Part shown: positions 38,777-45,848 of the stretch, piece by piece | Layout of the letters: each line of letters opens with the position of its first letter | How positions within the stretch are numbered: position 1 is the stretch's first letter | Assembly: GCA_963843085.1 (NCBI GenBank) | Contig: CAWJJG010000005.1 | Location: 1-64,000 of the forward strand | DNA length: 64,000 bases | DNA from: DASUPK01 sp963843085 | GTDB lineage: Bacteria > Actinomycetota > Thermoleophilia > Solirubrobacterales > 70-9 | Direction of reading: 5' to 3' | Translations under genes and position numbers: made by a program | Notes under the pieces: generated by a model | Databases searched by the model: none | What the model was told of the DNA's origin: nothing | What the model saw: only the letters and a program-made list of their open reading frames with translations

Positions 38777-39349
38777 TCATGCGAACTGTGTATTGCCTTC
38801 TGGCTCGATGATCTGCAGGAGCACGCTCTCGAGCTCTTCCGCAATATCGGGCGGAGTAGTCCGGCATACGTAAAGGAACTGTTTATTTCGATAGCTCGAC
38901 TCAGCGTCTGGAGCAGCGCGATGTACAACCCCGCCCTCCTCGAGATGCTGCTCGAACCGGCTCCGGAGATTCTGAGCGGTTCCTACGTACCACGGTTTTT
39001 GAAGGACCGCACATTCGAATAGTGCGTCGGCGAGTTCTCGGGCGTAACCCCCCGATCCATCCTCAATCGCGTTCAGAACATCTCCACGAAGCCTCTTTGG
39101 AGCTTGCCGAAGATCGATTCCTACACGAGCCGGGAGTTCCGTAAAGTCAGCCTTTGGCTTGAACGAGACACGCTTCACGAACTCGTCCAGCTGATTTGCC
39201 AACCCGTCTGGGTCGAAATCAAGGCGACGAAAGAACGCGTAGACACCTGATTCGGAAGGTACGAAACGCCCTGCAGATGGTGTCGCCGCGAACGCTTGCA
39301 AGCCCGTGAACAGGTCTCTAAAGACCTTTTGCCTGTTCTGAGTCACCAC
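38777..39349 (-). CDS. GIY-YIG nuclease domain protein, first copy
   Basis: 190 residues, GTG at 39349 (a second GTG is next to it). An N-terminal helical part is followed by SESGVYAFFRRLDFDPDGLA (the GIY element as G-V-Y), a 70-residue insertion and KPWYVGTAQNLRSRFEQHLE (the YIG half as YVG with the catalytic Arg), ending EELESVLLQIIEPEGNTQF with the metal-binding Glu. It shares the NLRSRF core with the copy at 27818 but has a long insertion between the two halves, so the copies are old or have different targets. First gene of the eleven-gene minus-strand run; the 255 bp between it and typA carry no gene I can support. Confidence 0.72.
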   Translation of the reverse strand: MVTQNRQKVFRDLFTGLQAFAATPSAGRFVPSESGVYAFFRRLDFDPDGLANQLDEFVKRVSFKPKADFTELPARVGIDLRQAPKRLRGDVLNAIEDGSGGYARELADALFECAVLQKPWYVGTAQNLRSRFEQHLEEGGVVHRAAPDAESSYRNKQFLYVCRTTPPDIAEELESVLLQIIEPEGNTQFA

Positions 39350-39604
39350 AGGCGATCCTATTAGCTCCGGCCGATGAACTGCGTCGGCGAAGCACGCCTC
39401 GACTCGGTCGTACTCCGTCCCGCCTTCGCTCCGTGTAGGACAGCGGACGTCAAAACCAACGGTATGGGCTGAGAGGCTCCGTCCCGCCGGTGTGCCCTGG
39501 ATTCACATTCGAGCCCCATCGACGGCCGCCTCCGAGGCGTCAGCCGACCGAAACTTAGCGTGGGTAGCGATCAGCTCGGCGGCGTCCCTACCATCCCGCG
39601 CCCC

Positions 39605-41461
39605 ATGCCCCGCCGCTCCGACCTCCGCAACGTCGCGATCATCGCCCACGTCGACCATGGCAAGACGACGCTCGTCGACGCCATGCTCTGGCAGTCCGGC
39701 GCCTTTCGCTCCGGGCAGGACGTCGCCGAGCGGGTCATGGACTCCACCGATCTCGAGCGGGAGAAGGGGATCACGATCCTCGCCAAGAACACGTCCGTTC
39801 GGTACGGGGAGACCAAGCTCAACATCATCGACACGCCCGGGCATGCGGACTTCGGTGGGGAGGTCGAGCGCGGGCTGACGATGGTCGATGGGGTGCTGCT
39901 CCTCGTCGACGCCTCCGAGGGGCCCCTCCCCCAGACGCGCTTCGTGCTCCGCAAGGCGCTCGAGGCCCATCTGCCGGTGATCCTGGTGGTGAACAAGGTC
40001 GATCGGCCCGATGCCCGGATCGGCGAGGTGGTCGATGAGGTCTATGAGCTCTTCCTCGACCTCGATGCCGACGAGTCGCAGATCGACTTTCCGATCGTCT
40101 ACACGAACGCCCGGGCCGGCTGGGCCTCGCTGGAGGAGGGCGACCGAGGGCACCGACCTCTCCCCCCTCCTCGACCTGGTGCTGGAGCGGATCCCGGCGC
40201 CGGAGTACGAGGAGGGCGCGCCGCTGCAGGCGCACGTCACCAACCTGGACGCGTCCCCTTATGTGGGGCGGCTCGCGCTCTGCCGGGTGCGGAACGGGAC
40301 GATTCGCGACGGGCAGCGGATCGCCTGGTGCCGGGCGAACGGCGAGATCACCAACGCGACGGTCAGCAACCTCTACGTGACCGAGGCGCTCGACCGGGTG
40401 GAGGCCGACCGAGGCCGGGCCCGGCGAGATCATCGCCGTCGCCGGCCTGCCCGACGTGACGATCGGGGAGACGCTCGCCGATCCCGAGGACCCGCGGCCG
40501 CTGCCGGTGATCACGGTGGACGAGCCCTCGCTCTCGATCACGGTCGGGATCAACACCTCGCCGCTGGCGGGCAAGGAGGGCTCGCGCCTGACGGCGCGGC
40601 AGATCCGCGACCGCCTCGACCAGGAGCTGGTCGGGAACGTCTCGATCCGGGTCCGCGACACCGAGCGGCCCGAGGTCTGGGAGATCGAGGGCCGCGGCGA
40701 GCTGCAGCTGGTCGTGCTGCTGGAGCTGATGCGGCGCGAGGGGTTCGAGCTCACCGCCGGCCAGCCGCAGGTGCTGACCCGCGAGGTCGACGGCAAGCTC
40801 TGCGAGCCGGTCGAGCTCCTCTCGATCGACGTGCCCGAGGACTTCGTCGGCGTCGTCACCCAGGCGCTCGCGGTGCGCAAGGGGCGGATGGAGCAGATGA
40901 TCAATCACTCGACCGGCTGGGTCCGCCTCGAGTTCCTGGTGCCGGCGCGCGGGCTGATCGGCTTCCGAACCGAGTTCCTGACCGAGACCCGCGGCACCGG
41001 CCTGATGCACCACGTCTTCGACCGCTGGGAGCCCTGGGCCGGCGACCTGCGGATGCGGCCGACCGGCTCGCTGGTCGCCGACCGCCAGGGGAAGACCGCC
41101 GCCTTCGCCCTCTTCTCCCTGCAGGAGCGCGGCTCTCTCTTCGTCGGGCCGGGCGAGGACGTCTACGAGGGCATGATCGTCGGCGAGAACTCGCGCGCGC
41201 GAGGACCTCGACGTCAACGCGATCAAGGAGAAGCAGCAGACCAACGTCCGGGCGGCGTCGGCGGACGAGATGGTCAAGCTGGTGCCCGCCAAGCGCCTCT
41301 CCCTCGAGGAGGCGGTGGAGTTCATCCGCGCGGACGAGTGCGTCGAGATCACGCCCGAGTCGGTGCGGCCCCGCAAGGCCGCCCTCGACCAGGTGGAGCG
41401 GGTGAAGGCGGCGCGCCAGCGCTCGCGTGCCGCCGCGGCGGCAGGCAACGGCTCCGGCTAG
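39605..41461 (+). CDS. typA: Ribosome-associated GTPase TypA/BipA, three frameshifts
   Basis: ATG 39605, MPRRSDLRNVAIIAHVDHGK (G1 with TTLVDAM), STDLEREKGITILAKN, NIIDTPGHADFGGEVERG (G3), VNKVDRPDARIGEV (G4). The frame breaks near 40145, 40412 and 41195; each break is an extra C directly before GAG (GAC-C-GAG twice, GCG-C-GAG once), and removing it restores the TypA sequence: DEGTDLSPLLDLVLERI, AGPGEIIAVAGLPDVTIGET, EDLDVNAIKEKQQTNVRAAS. C-terminal TypA features (TGWVRLEFLVPARGLIGFR, TRGTGLMHHVFDRW) are intact. Joined length about 619 residues. TypA aids 50S assembly and stress growth. Confidence 0.92.
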
Positions 41462-41553
41462 ACCTGGGGTTCACGCTACAGCAGCAGTTCCGTTGCAGAC
41501 GCGGCACGCCTTGACCACCACTGGCCTGACTCGCCGCGAGAGTCTGCTCGGGC

Positions 41554-41642
41554 GGAGCGTGAAGCGGCGAGGCGCCGCGCCCAACTGCCAATTGGAGCGG
41601 CCGGGTTAGCGCCCGGGTGGGGTTCGAGTCCCCCGCGCTCCG
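41554..41642 (+). tRNA. tRNA with 8/4 acceptor-T stack, long variable arm, anticodon GCC (tRNA-Sec/allo-tRNA-like)
   Basis: Acceptor GGAGCGTG (41554-41561) pairs over 8 bp with CGCGCTCC (41634-41641, one G-U). D arm GCGGC/GCCGC (41564-41578). Anticodon arm CCAA-CTGCCAA-TTGG (41581-41595) plus GC/GC with a bulged A; U33 and A37 are in place and the anticodon is GCC. Long variable arm CCGGG/CCCGG (41601-41616). T arm GGGG-TTCGAGT-CCCC (41619-41633), only 4 bp. Discriminator G at 41642, then CC. The 8+4 stack, long variable arm and G73 match tRNA-Sec or the 'allo-tRNAs' with Ser/Sec identity, but the anticodon would read glycine codons, not UGA. A normal class I tRNA-Gly lacks the variable arm. 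Confidence 0.75.
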
Positions 41643-41645
41643 CCG

Positions 41646-41745
41646 TCTGCGCCGGTGGGTTGCAATGGCAGAGCAGCCCGCCGGGCGTAGTAACTTTGAC
41701 CCAACGATTGGCAGTTGGGCCCGGGGTAGCTCCCCGGCCGTAGAG
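41646..41745 (+). ncRNA. Structured RNA segment following the unusual tRNA
   Basis: Directly downstream of the tRNA three stem-loops can be drawn: GGGTTGC/GCAGCCC (about 41657-41681, one G-U), CCCAAC/GTTGGG (41700-41719), and CCGGGG/CCCCGG (41721-41737). GCCGG near 41651 can also pair with CCGGC near 41735, giving a tRNA-sized fold. The segment 41707-41720 is perfectly complementary to 14 nt of the tRNA anticodon arm (41579-41592), including the full anticodon loop. The function is unknown; it could be a 3' trailer processed away or a cis element masking the anticodon. Confidence 0.45.
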
Positions 41746-41747
41746 AC

Positions 41748-41776
41748 GGCCCGCTTCGGCGGGCCGCCGCGGTTTT
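41748..41776 (+). terminator. Rho-independent-type terminator after the tRNA unit
   Basis: GGCCCGC-TTCG-GCGGGCC (41748-41765), a perfect 7-bp stem with a stable UUCG loop, followed within 10 bases by a TTTT run. It would end a transcript starting before the tRNA and also sits at the end of the convergent cupin gene. The whole stretch 41462-41774 holds no protein gene; a TTGACC at 41511 could be a -35 box for the tRNA. Confidence 0.7.
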
Positions 41777-42209
41777 AGGCGCTCACTAGTTCGCGATCGG
41801 GTCCGGCTCGCCGAGCTTGGAGCGATCGGGAGGCTCGAACGCCGAGCTTGGAGCGATCGGGAGGCTCATAGACGGCGCCAGGTACCCCGCCGACGATCAG
41901 CAGCCGCACACCGTCGTCGCCAGGCCAGATCTTGCGGGTGGTGCCCGGTCCGACCCTGACGAAGGTCTCGCCGTCGAGAGGATGGCGCTCGCCCTCCACC
42001 TCGATCTCGGCGCCACCGCCGAGGGCGAAGTAGACCTCCTCCTGGCCGTCGGTGCCGTGGTCGTGCTCGGGGTAGTCCTCGAAGTTCGCGGGAAAATCGA
42101 TCACCTGCATGCCGAAGGCGGTGACGCCGAGCTCGGCGCGAGCGCGCTTGTAGGCGCCGCCGTAGATCGCCTCCATTTCATCGATTCGCTTCACGGTGCA
42201 ACCGCTCAT
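41775..42209 (-). CDS. Cupin-domain protein with altered C-terminus
   Basis: About 144 residues from ATG 42209 (GGAGAAGAG upstream). Conserved cupin blocks are FPANFEDYPEHDHGTDGQEE (metal-binding His in H-D-H-G, with the E of QEEVYF), ALGGGAEIEVEGERHPLDGE and ETFVRVGPGTTRKIWPGDDG. A small beta-barrel protein, possibly a metal enzyme or sugar-binding sensor. The last residues are changed by a 31-bp tandem duplication: after EPPDRSKLG the frame continues VRASRSLQARRAGPDREL, whereas the second repeat read in its own frame gives EPPDRSKLGEPDPIAN and a stop, which is likely the ancestral end. Confidence 0.8.
   Translation of the reverse strand: MSGCTVKRIDEMEAIYGGAYKRARAELGVTAFGMQVIDFPANFEDYPEHDHGTDGQEEVYFALGGGAEIEVEGERHPLDGETFVRVGPGTTRKIWPGDDGVRLLIVGGVPGAVYEPPDRSKLGVRASRSLQARRAGPDRELVSA
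41810..41867. repeat. 31-bp tandem duplication in the cupin 3' end
   Basis: Two identical 27-bp copies (gccgagcttggagcgatcgg + gaggctc) at 41810-41836 and 41841-41867, period 31 bp. Since 31 is not a multiple of three, the duplication shifts the reading frame of the cupin C-terminus. Identity suggests it is recent, or an assembly slip. Confidence 0.8.
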
Positions 42210-42281
42210 CTCTTCTCCTTTGTCGAGGCGTGCGGGGACTCTACGCTCGCATTCGACCCGCTTGTGTGTCAAGCTGCGCAC

Positions 42282-42521
42282 ATGCGTTTACACATAAACC
42301 TCGAGGATGAACTGGTGGCCGAGCTGGACAAGAGAGTCGGGAAGCGGAGGCGGAGCGCGTTCCTCGCGCAGCTCCTGCGAAAGGCGCTCGACGAGGAGCG
42401 CCGCTGGGACGAGATCCTGGCCGCGATCGGGACGATCCCGGCGGAGGGTCACGAGTGGGATGACGACCCGGCGGCCTGGGTCCGCGCGCAGCGCCGGGGC
42501 GACCCGGAACGGGTGGGCTGA
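42282..42521 (+). CDS. vapB: VapB-type antitoxin
   Basis: 79 residues from ATG 42282. MRLHINLEDELVAELDKRVG and KRRRSAFLAQLLRKALDEER form the ribbon-helix-helix DNA-binding domain, and the acidic/Trp tail (WDEILAAIGTIPAEGHEWDD) is the toxin-binding end. It is directly followed, in the same reading frame, by the VapC toxin gene, the standard order for VapBC type II modules. The start region is divergent from the cupin gene, so a shared autoregulated promoter is likely. Confidence 0.8.
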   Translation: MRLHINLEDELVAELDKRVGKRRRSAFLAQLLRKALDEERRWDEILAAIGTIPAEGHEWDDDPAAWVRAQRRGDPERVG

Positions 42522-42911
42522 GTCGCACTCTTCCTGGACACCACGGTCCTGATCGATGCGCTCCGGGCCGGCGGGGCCGTGCAGCGCCTCCGTGACCTGA
42601 GCCGGTCGGAGGCACCGCCACTCGTCTGCGCGGTCAACATCGAGGAGCTCTGGCGCGGGGCGAGACCCGAGGAGGAAGAGCGGGTTCACGCCCTGGTTGC
42701 AGCGCTTCGGATCGTTCCGCTCGGCGCGCGCGAGGGAGAGATGGCCGGATCCTGGCGCCGCCGCTTCGGGGAGCAGGGGATCACGCTCACCCAGGCCGAT
42801 TGCCTGATCGCGGCGGCCGCGGTGAGCGCCGGCGCGCGGCTCGCCACCGGCAACGTCCGCGACTTCCCGATGCCGGAGCTCGAGCTCGAGCACTGGCCGG
42901 CCGGGGATTGA
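42522..42911 (+). CDS. vapC: VapC-type PIN-domain toxin with GTC in the start position
   Basis: 129 residues. LFLDTTVLIDALRAGG has the first catalytic Asp of PIN domains, CAVNIEELWRGARPEE the conserved Glu, and LTQADCLIAAAAVSAGARLA plus ATGNVRDFPMPELELE the remaining acidic residues, so the active site is complete. The frame begins immediately after the vapB TGA with GTC-GCA-CTC-TTC-CTG. No ATG, GTG or TTG precedes the catalytic Asp; the first is GTG 42576, which would remove it. Homologous starts suggest GTG changed to GTC. A CTG at 42534 could also serve. PIN toxins cut tRNA or rRNA. Confidence 0.7.
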   Translation, partial: VALFLDTTVLIDALRAGGAVQRLRDLSRSEAPPLVCAVNIEELWRGARPEEEERVHALVAALRIVPLGAREGEMAGSWRRRFGEQGITLTQADCLIAAAAVSAGARLATGNVRDFPMPELELEHWPAGD

Positions 42912-42952
42912 GCCCCCCGGCGCTGCAGGGACGGCCCAGGGGTCTAGGCTGG

Positions 42953-43918
42953 GTGCTCAATGAATCGACACCCTTGATCCGCGCGAGGGTGGCGGCGATC
43001 CGCTCGATGCTCCGCCGACACCCCACGATGGTCAGCCTCGGCGGTGGAGCGTTGGTGGCGGTCGCACTTGCGATCGGACTCGCGGGCCACGGCCACGACT
43101 TCATCGTCGCCCTCGGCTCCGCACCCATTTGGGTGCTCGGCACGGCCGTCGCGCTCCACGTCATCTGGCTGCTGGTCCGCACCGAGGCCTGGGCCGTGTG
43201 CATCGACGCGGCGGGCGGCACGGTCGGCCGCCGCCGGCTCTTCCAGGCCTCGAGCCTCGGCTATCTGGGAAACATCTTCAACGGGCAGTTCGGGCTGGCG
43301 GTCCGGATCACCGCCCTGCGGCGCTCATCGCCAAGTGAGTGCCCGCGGGCGCCGGTGCTGCTGGCCGCCGAGCTGCCGATCGTGGTAGTCGAGGCCGCCC
43401 TCGCCGCAATCTGCTCCTTCACCCTGGTCGCTCCGCTCGGCATCCCCTGGTGGGCGCCACTCGTCGGCTTCGCGGTGATGGCCGCGTTGTTCGGCGTCAT
43501 GCAGCGGGTCGCGCGTCACCGCCGCGAGGGGTTCTGGACCGGCATCGCCGTGCTCCGCGGCATGCGGGGGCGCCACCGGATCATCGCCCTCGTCTGCGCC
43601 GCGGTCGTGCTGCAGATCGCTCGCAACTGGCTGCTGCTCAACTGGAGCGGCGTCAACGCCTCGGTGTTCGACTCGACCGCTCTTCTGATCGGCCTCGCCG
43701 TGATCGGACTCCTCCCGGTCGGCCCGAGCCTCGGCGCCGCCACCGTGGTCCTCATCCTGGGGACGAACGGCGTGGCGGCCGAGGCGGCCGCGGGAGCACT
43801 GCTGACGGCGACCGCCGCCGCCGGCGCACTCTGCTTCGCGAGCTGGGCGGTGGTGGACCGGATCTGGATGCGTCCCGAGCCGGCCCCTGCCCCGGTACTT
43901 CCGGTTCCAGCCGCCTAG
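42953..43918 (+). CDS. Flippase-like membrane protein (LPG synthase TM family)
   Basis: About 321 residues from GTG 42953, with eight or so hydrophobic segments: SLGGGALVAVALAIGLAG, IWVLGTAVALHVIWLLV, PIVVVEAALAAICSFTLVAP, WWAPLVGFAVMAALFGVM, IIALVCAAVVLQIARNWLLL, LLIGLAVIGLLPVGPSLGAA, GALLTATAAAGALCFASWAV. The SLGYLGNIFNGQFGLAVRIT segment is like the conserved loop of the lysylphosphatidylglycerol synthase transmembrane family (PF03706/AglD-like), thought to move lipid-linked molecules. No synthase domain is fused. It overlaps the next gene by 4 bp in convergent orientation. Confidence 0.65.
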   Translation: MLNESTPLIRARVAAIRSMLRRHPTMVSLGGGALVAVALAIGLAGHGHDFIVALGSAPIWVLGTAVALHVIWLLVRTEAWAVCIDAAGGTVGRRRLFQASSLGYLGNIFNGQFGLAVRITALRRSSPSECPRAPVLLAAELPIVVVEAALAAICSFTLVAPLGIPWWAPLVGFAVMAALFGVMQRVARHRREGFWTGIAVLRGMRGRHRIIALVCAAVVLQIARNWLLLNWSGVNASVFDSTALLIGLAVIGLLPVGPSLGAATVVLILGTNGVAAEAAAGALLTATAAAGALCFASWAVVDRIWMRPEPAPAPVLPVPAA

Positions 43919-44277
43919 GCGGCGGGACGCCGCGACTGCATCCCGAGGCGGACGCGCGCCTGCTGCACCGCCTTGATGTTGGTGCGACAGGTCTTGGCGA
44001 TCCGGCTGTCCTGAGTCTCGGGCTTCCGCTTCATCTCGAAATCGATCCGGGCACGCGACTCCGCCTTCTGGCGGCTCGCGGCCGGCTCACCATCGAGCCC
44101 GACCAGCGCAGCCTCGCCGGCCATCTCCCGGCGGCATCCCAGGCAGTAGAGGTCATCGCCATCCTTGATCCAAGTCACCGGGAGTGCCGGGCGCTCCACC
44201 TCGGCCATCCAGCTGACGGTCACATCGCACCGGGCGCAGGTCCAATCAGGCGCGGGCGCGGTCTTCGTCTTGGGCAT
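43915..44277 (-). CDS. Small zinc-ribbon protein
   Basis: 120 residues from ATG 44277. The N-terminus has WTCARCDVTVSWMAEV and, 24 residues on, DDLYCLGCRREMAG, two Cys-x-x-Cys pairs forming a zinc ribbon. The C-terminal half is basic and helical (RARIDFEMKRKPETQDSRIA, then NIKAVQQARVRLGMQSRR) with a helix-turn-helix-like spacing. Likely a small nucleic-acid-binding protein. Name and role unknown. Confidence 0.6.
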   Translation of the reverse strand: MPKTKTAPAPDWTCARCDVTVSWMAEVERPALPVTWIKDGDDLYCLGCRREMAGEAALVGLDGEPAASRQKAESRARIDFEMKRKPETQDSRIAKTCRTNIKAVQQARVRLGMQSRRPAA

Positions 44278-44420
44278 CTAGCTCCACCTTCCAGCCCTCT
44301 ATGCGGGTTCGCGCGAAGGAAGAGGGAAAGAGCCGCCGGGCGAATGCTCTCTTACCAGCGTACTCGCCGGCCCGGTTACCGATCGCGATCAGCCGCAACA
44401 ACGGCCTCGTTTCGTGATTC

Positions 44421-44454
44421 CTACCTCGGGTAGTATTTTGCTACTCTGGGTAGC
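44421..44454. promoter_or_regulatory. Two tandem inverted repeats upstream of the acyl-CoA dehydrogenase gene
   Basis: CTACC-TCG-GGTAG (44421-44433) and GCTAC-TCTGG-GTAGC (44440-44454) share the half-site CTAC/GTAG and are followed by an AGGAGG ribosome site (44491-44496) and ATG 44509. They look like a doubled operator for a TetR/FadR-type repressor controlling the lipid operon. The regulator is not in the window. The rest of 44278-44508 shows nothing else. Confidence 0.5.
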
Positions 44455-44508
44455 AATAGAGGGTCGGCACGTAGACCCTGCACAAGACTTAGGAGGATTT
44501 GACGCGTC

Positions 44509-45828
44509 ATGGCGACCGCTGAGCAGAAGGCGACGGAAGAGACCGAGAAGCAGGGGACGAACGGGGAGGTCGACGAGGCTTCGATTCAGGAGCAGCTCGG
44601 GATCGACGCCGGCGAGACCACGTTCTCGCTCGAGCTCTCCCAGGACCAGGAGGACGTCCGCGACTGGGCGCACGGGTTCGCCGAGCAGGTCGTCCGTCCC
44701 GCCGCGCATGAGTGGGACGAGAAGGAGGAGTTCCCCTGGCCCGTCGTGCAGGAGGCGGCCAAGATCGGCCTCTACGGCTTCGAGTCGGTCGCGCAGTTCT
44801 GGGCCGATCCCTCCGGGCTCACCTTCCCCCTGGTGAACGAAGAGCTCTTCTGGGGCGACGCCGGGATCGGCATGGCGATCTTCGGGACGACCCTCGCTGT
44901 CGCCGGGATCTTCGGCTCCGGCACGCCGGAGCAGATGGTCGAGTGGGTGCCGCAGTGCTTCGGCACCGAGGACGACGTCAAGGTCGCCGCGTTCTGCGCG
45001 TCCGAGCCGGACGCCGGCTCCGACGTCTCCGGCTATCGCACCACCGCCAAGTACGACGAATCGAAGGACGAGTGGGTCATCAACGGGCAGAAGGCCTGGG
45101 CCACCAACGGAGGGATCGCGGACGTCCACGTCGTGATCGCCTCGGTCGATCGCGAGCTCGGCTCGCGCGGTCACGCCGCCTTCGTCATTCCGCCGAACAC
45201 CAAGGGCTGCGAGCAGGGCGCCAAGGTGAAGAAGCACGGCATCCGCGCCTCGCACACGGCCGACGTCCACCTGGACGACGTCCGCGTCCCCGGCTCGTGC
45301 CTGCTCGGCGGCAAGGAGAAGCTCGACGAACGGATCGCGAAGGTGAAGGAGGGCAAGTCGGCGAAGAGCCAGGCCGCGATGCGGACCTTCGAGCTCTCGC
45401 GGCCGACGGTGGCCTCGCAGGCGGTCGGAATCGCCCGCGCCGCCTACGAGTACGCCCTCGACTACGCCAAGGAGCGCGAGGCGTTCGGGCGCAAGATCAT
45501 CGAGAACCAGTCGATCGCCTTCACGCTCGCGGACATGAAGCTCGAGATCGACGCCGCGCGGCTGCTCACCCACCGCGCCGCCTGGATGGGCAAGGCCGGC
45601 AAGGACTTCGATAACGCCGAGGGCTCGATGTCGAAGCTCAAGGCCGGCGAGGTCGCCGTCTGGGCGACCGAGCGCGCGATCCAGATCCTCGGCGGCAACG
45701 GCTACAGCCGCGAGTTCCCGGTGGAGCGGATGCATCGCGACGCCAAGATCTGGACGATCTTCGAGGGGACCTCGGAGATTCAGCGCCTGGTGATCAGCCG
45801 GGCCATCTCCGGCGTTCACATCCAGTAG
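44509..45828 (+). CDS. Acyl-CoA dehydrogenase
   Basis: 439 residues with a 40-residue acidic N-terminal extension. The conserved blocks FCASEPDAGSDVSGYRTTAK (FAD/substrate loop), WVINGQKAWATNGGIADVHV, ERIAKV, and SQAVGIARAAYEYALDYAKE, then REAFGRKIIENQSIAFTLAD, follow the family, ending AIQILGGNGYSREFPVERMH and RDAKIWTIFEGTSEIQRLVI. The Glu in FEGTSEIQ is the catalytic base position. It oxidises an acyl-CoA to the 2-enoyl-CoA with FAD. First gene of a six-gene operon, with two inverted repeats upstream. The chain-length specificity cannot be read from sequence. Confidence 0.92.
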   Translation: MATAEQKATEETEKQGTNGEVDEASIQEQLGIDAGETTFSLELSQDQEDVRDWAHGFAEQVVRPAAHEWDEKEEFPWPVVQEAAKIGLYGFESVAQFWADPSGLTFPLVNEELFWGDAGIGMAIFGTTLAVAGIFGSGTPEQMVEWVPQCFGTEDDVKVAAFCASEPDAGSDVSGYRTTAKYDESKDEWVINGQKAWATNGGIADVHVVIASVDRELGSRGHAAFVIPPNTKGCEQGAKVKKHGIRASHTADVHLDDVRVPGSCLLGGKEKLDERIAKVKEGKSAKSQAAMRTFELSRPTVASQAVGIARAAYEYALDYAKEREAFGRKIIENQSIAFTLADMKLEIDAARLLTHRAAWMGKAGKDFDNAEGSMSKLKAGEVAVWATERAIQILGGNGYSREFPVERMHRDAKIWTIFEGTSEIQRLVISRAISGVHIQ

Positions 45829-45848
45829 ACGTGGGTAGGCCCGATGAC

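Noticed and set aside
24739..39349. Classic BREX locus
   Set aside because: No PglZ phosphatase, PglX methyltransferase or BrxL protease is present; only the large ATPase and PAPS reductase recall type 4.
39350..39604. Hidden gene or promoter between the island and typA
   Set aside because: I found no open frame with protein-like content and no convincing -35/-10 pair on either strand.
41646..41745. A second complete tRNA after the unusual one
   Set aside because: The hairpins are tRNA-sized but the presumed T loop is TAGCT, not TTCGANN, and the middle loop has eight bases, so I only call it a structured segment.
42282..42911. Single VapBC fusion by UGA readthrough or selenocysteine
   Set aside because: The frames are shared, but the TGA context and absence of a SECIS-like stem make a lost GTG start simpler; the nearby tRNA does not have a UCA anticodon.
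44389..45819. 476-codon minus-strand frame opposite the acyl-CoA dehydrogenase
   Set aside because: No motif, low-complexity composition, and the plus-strand gene is unmistakable.
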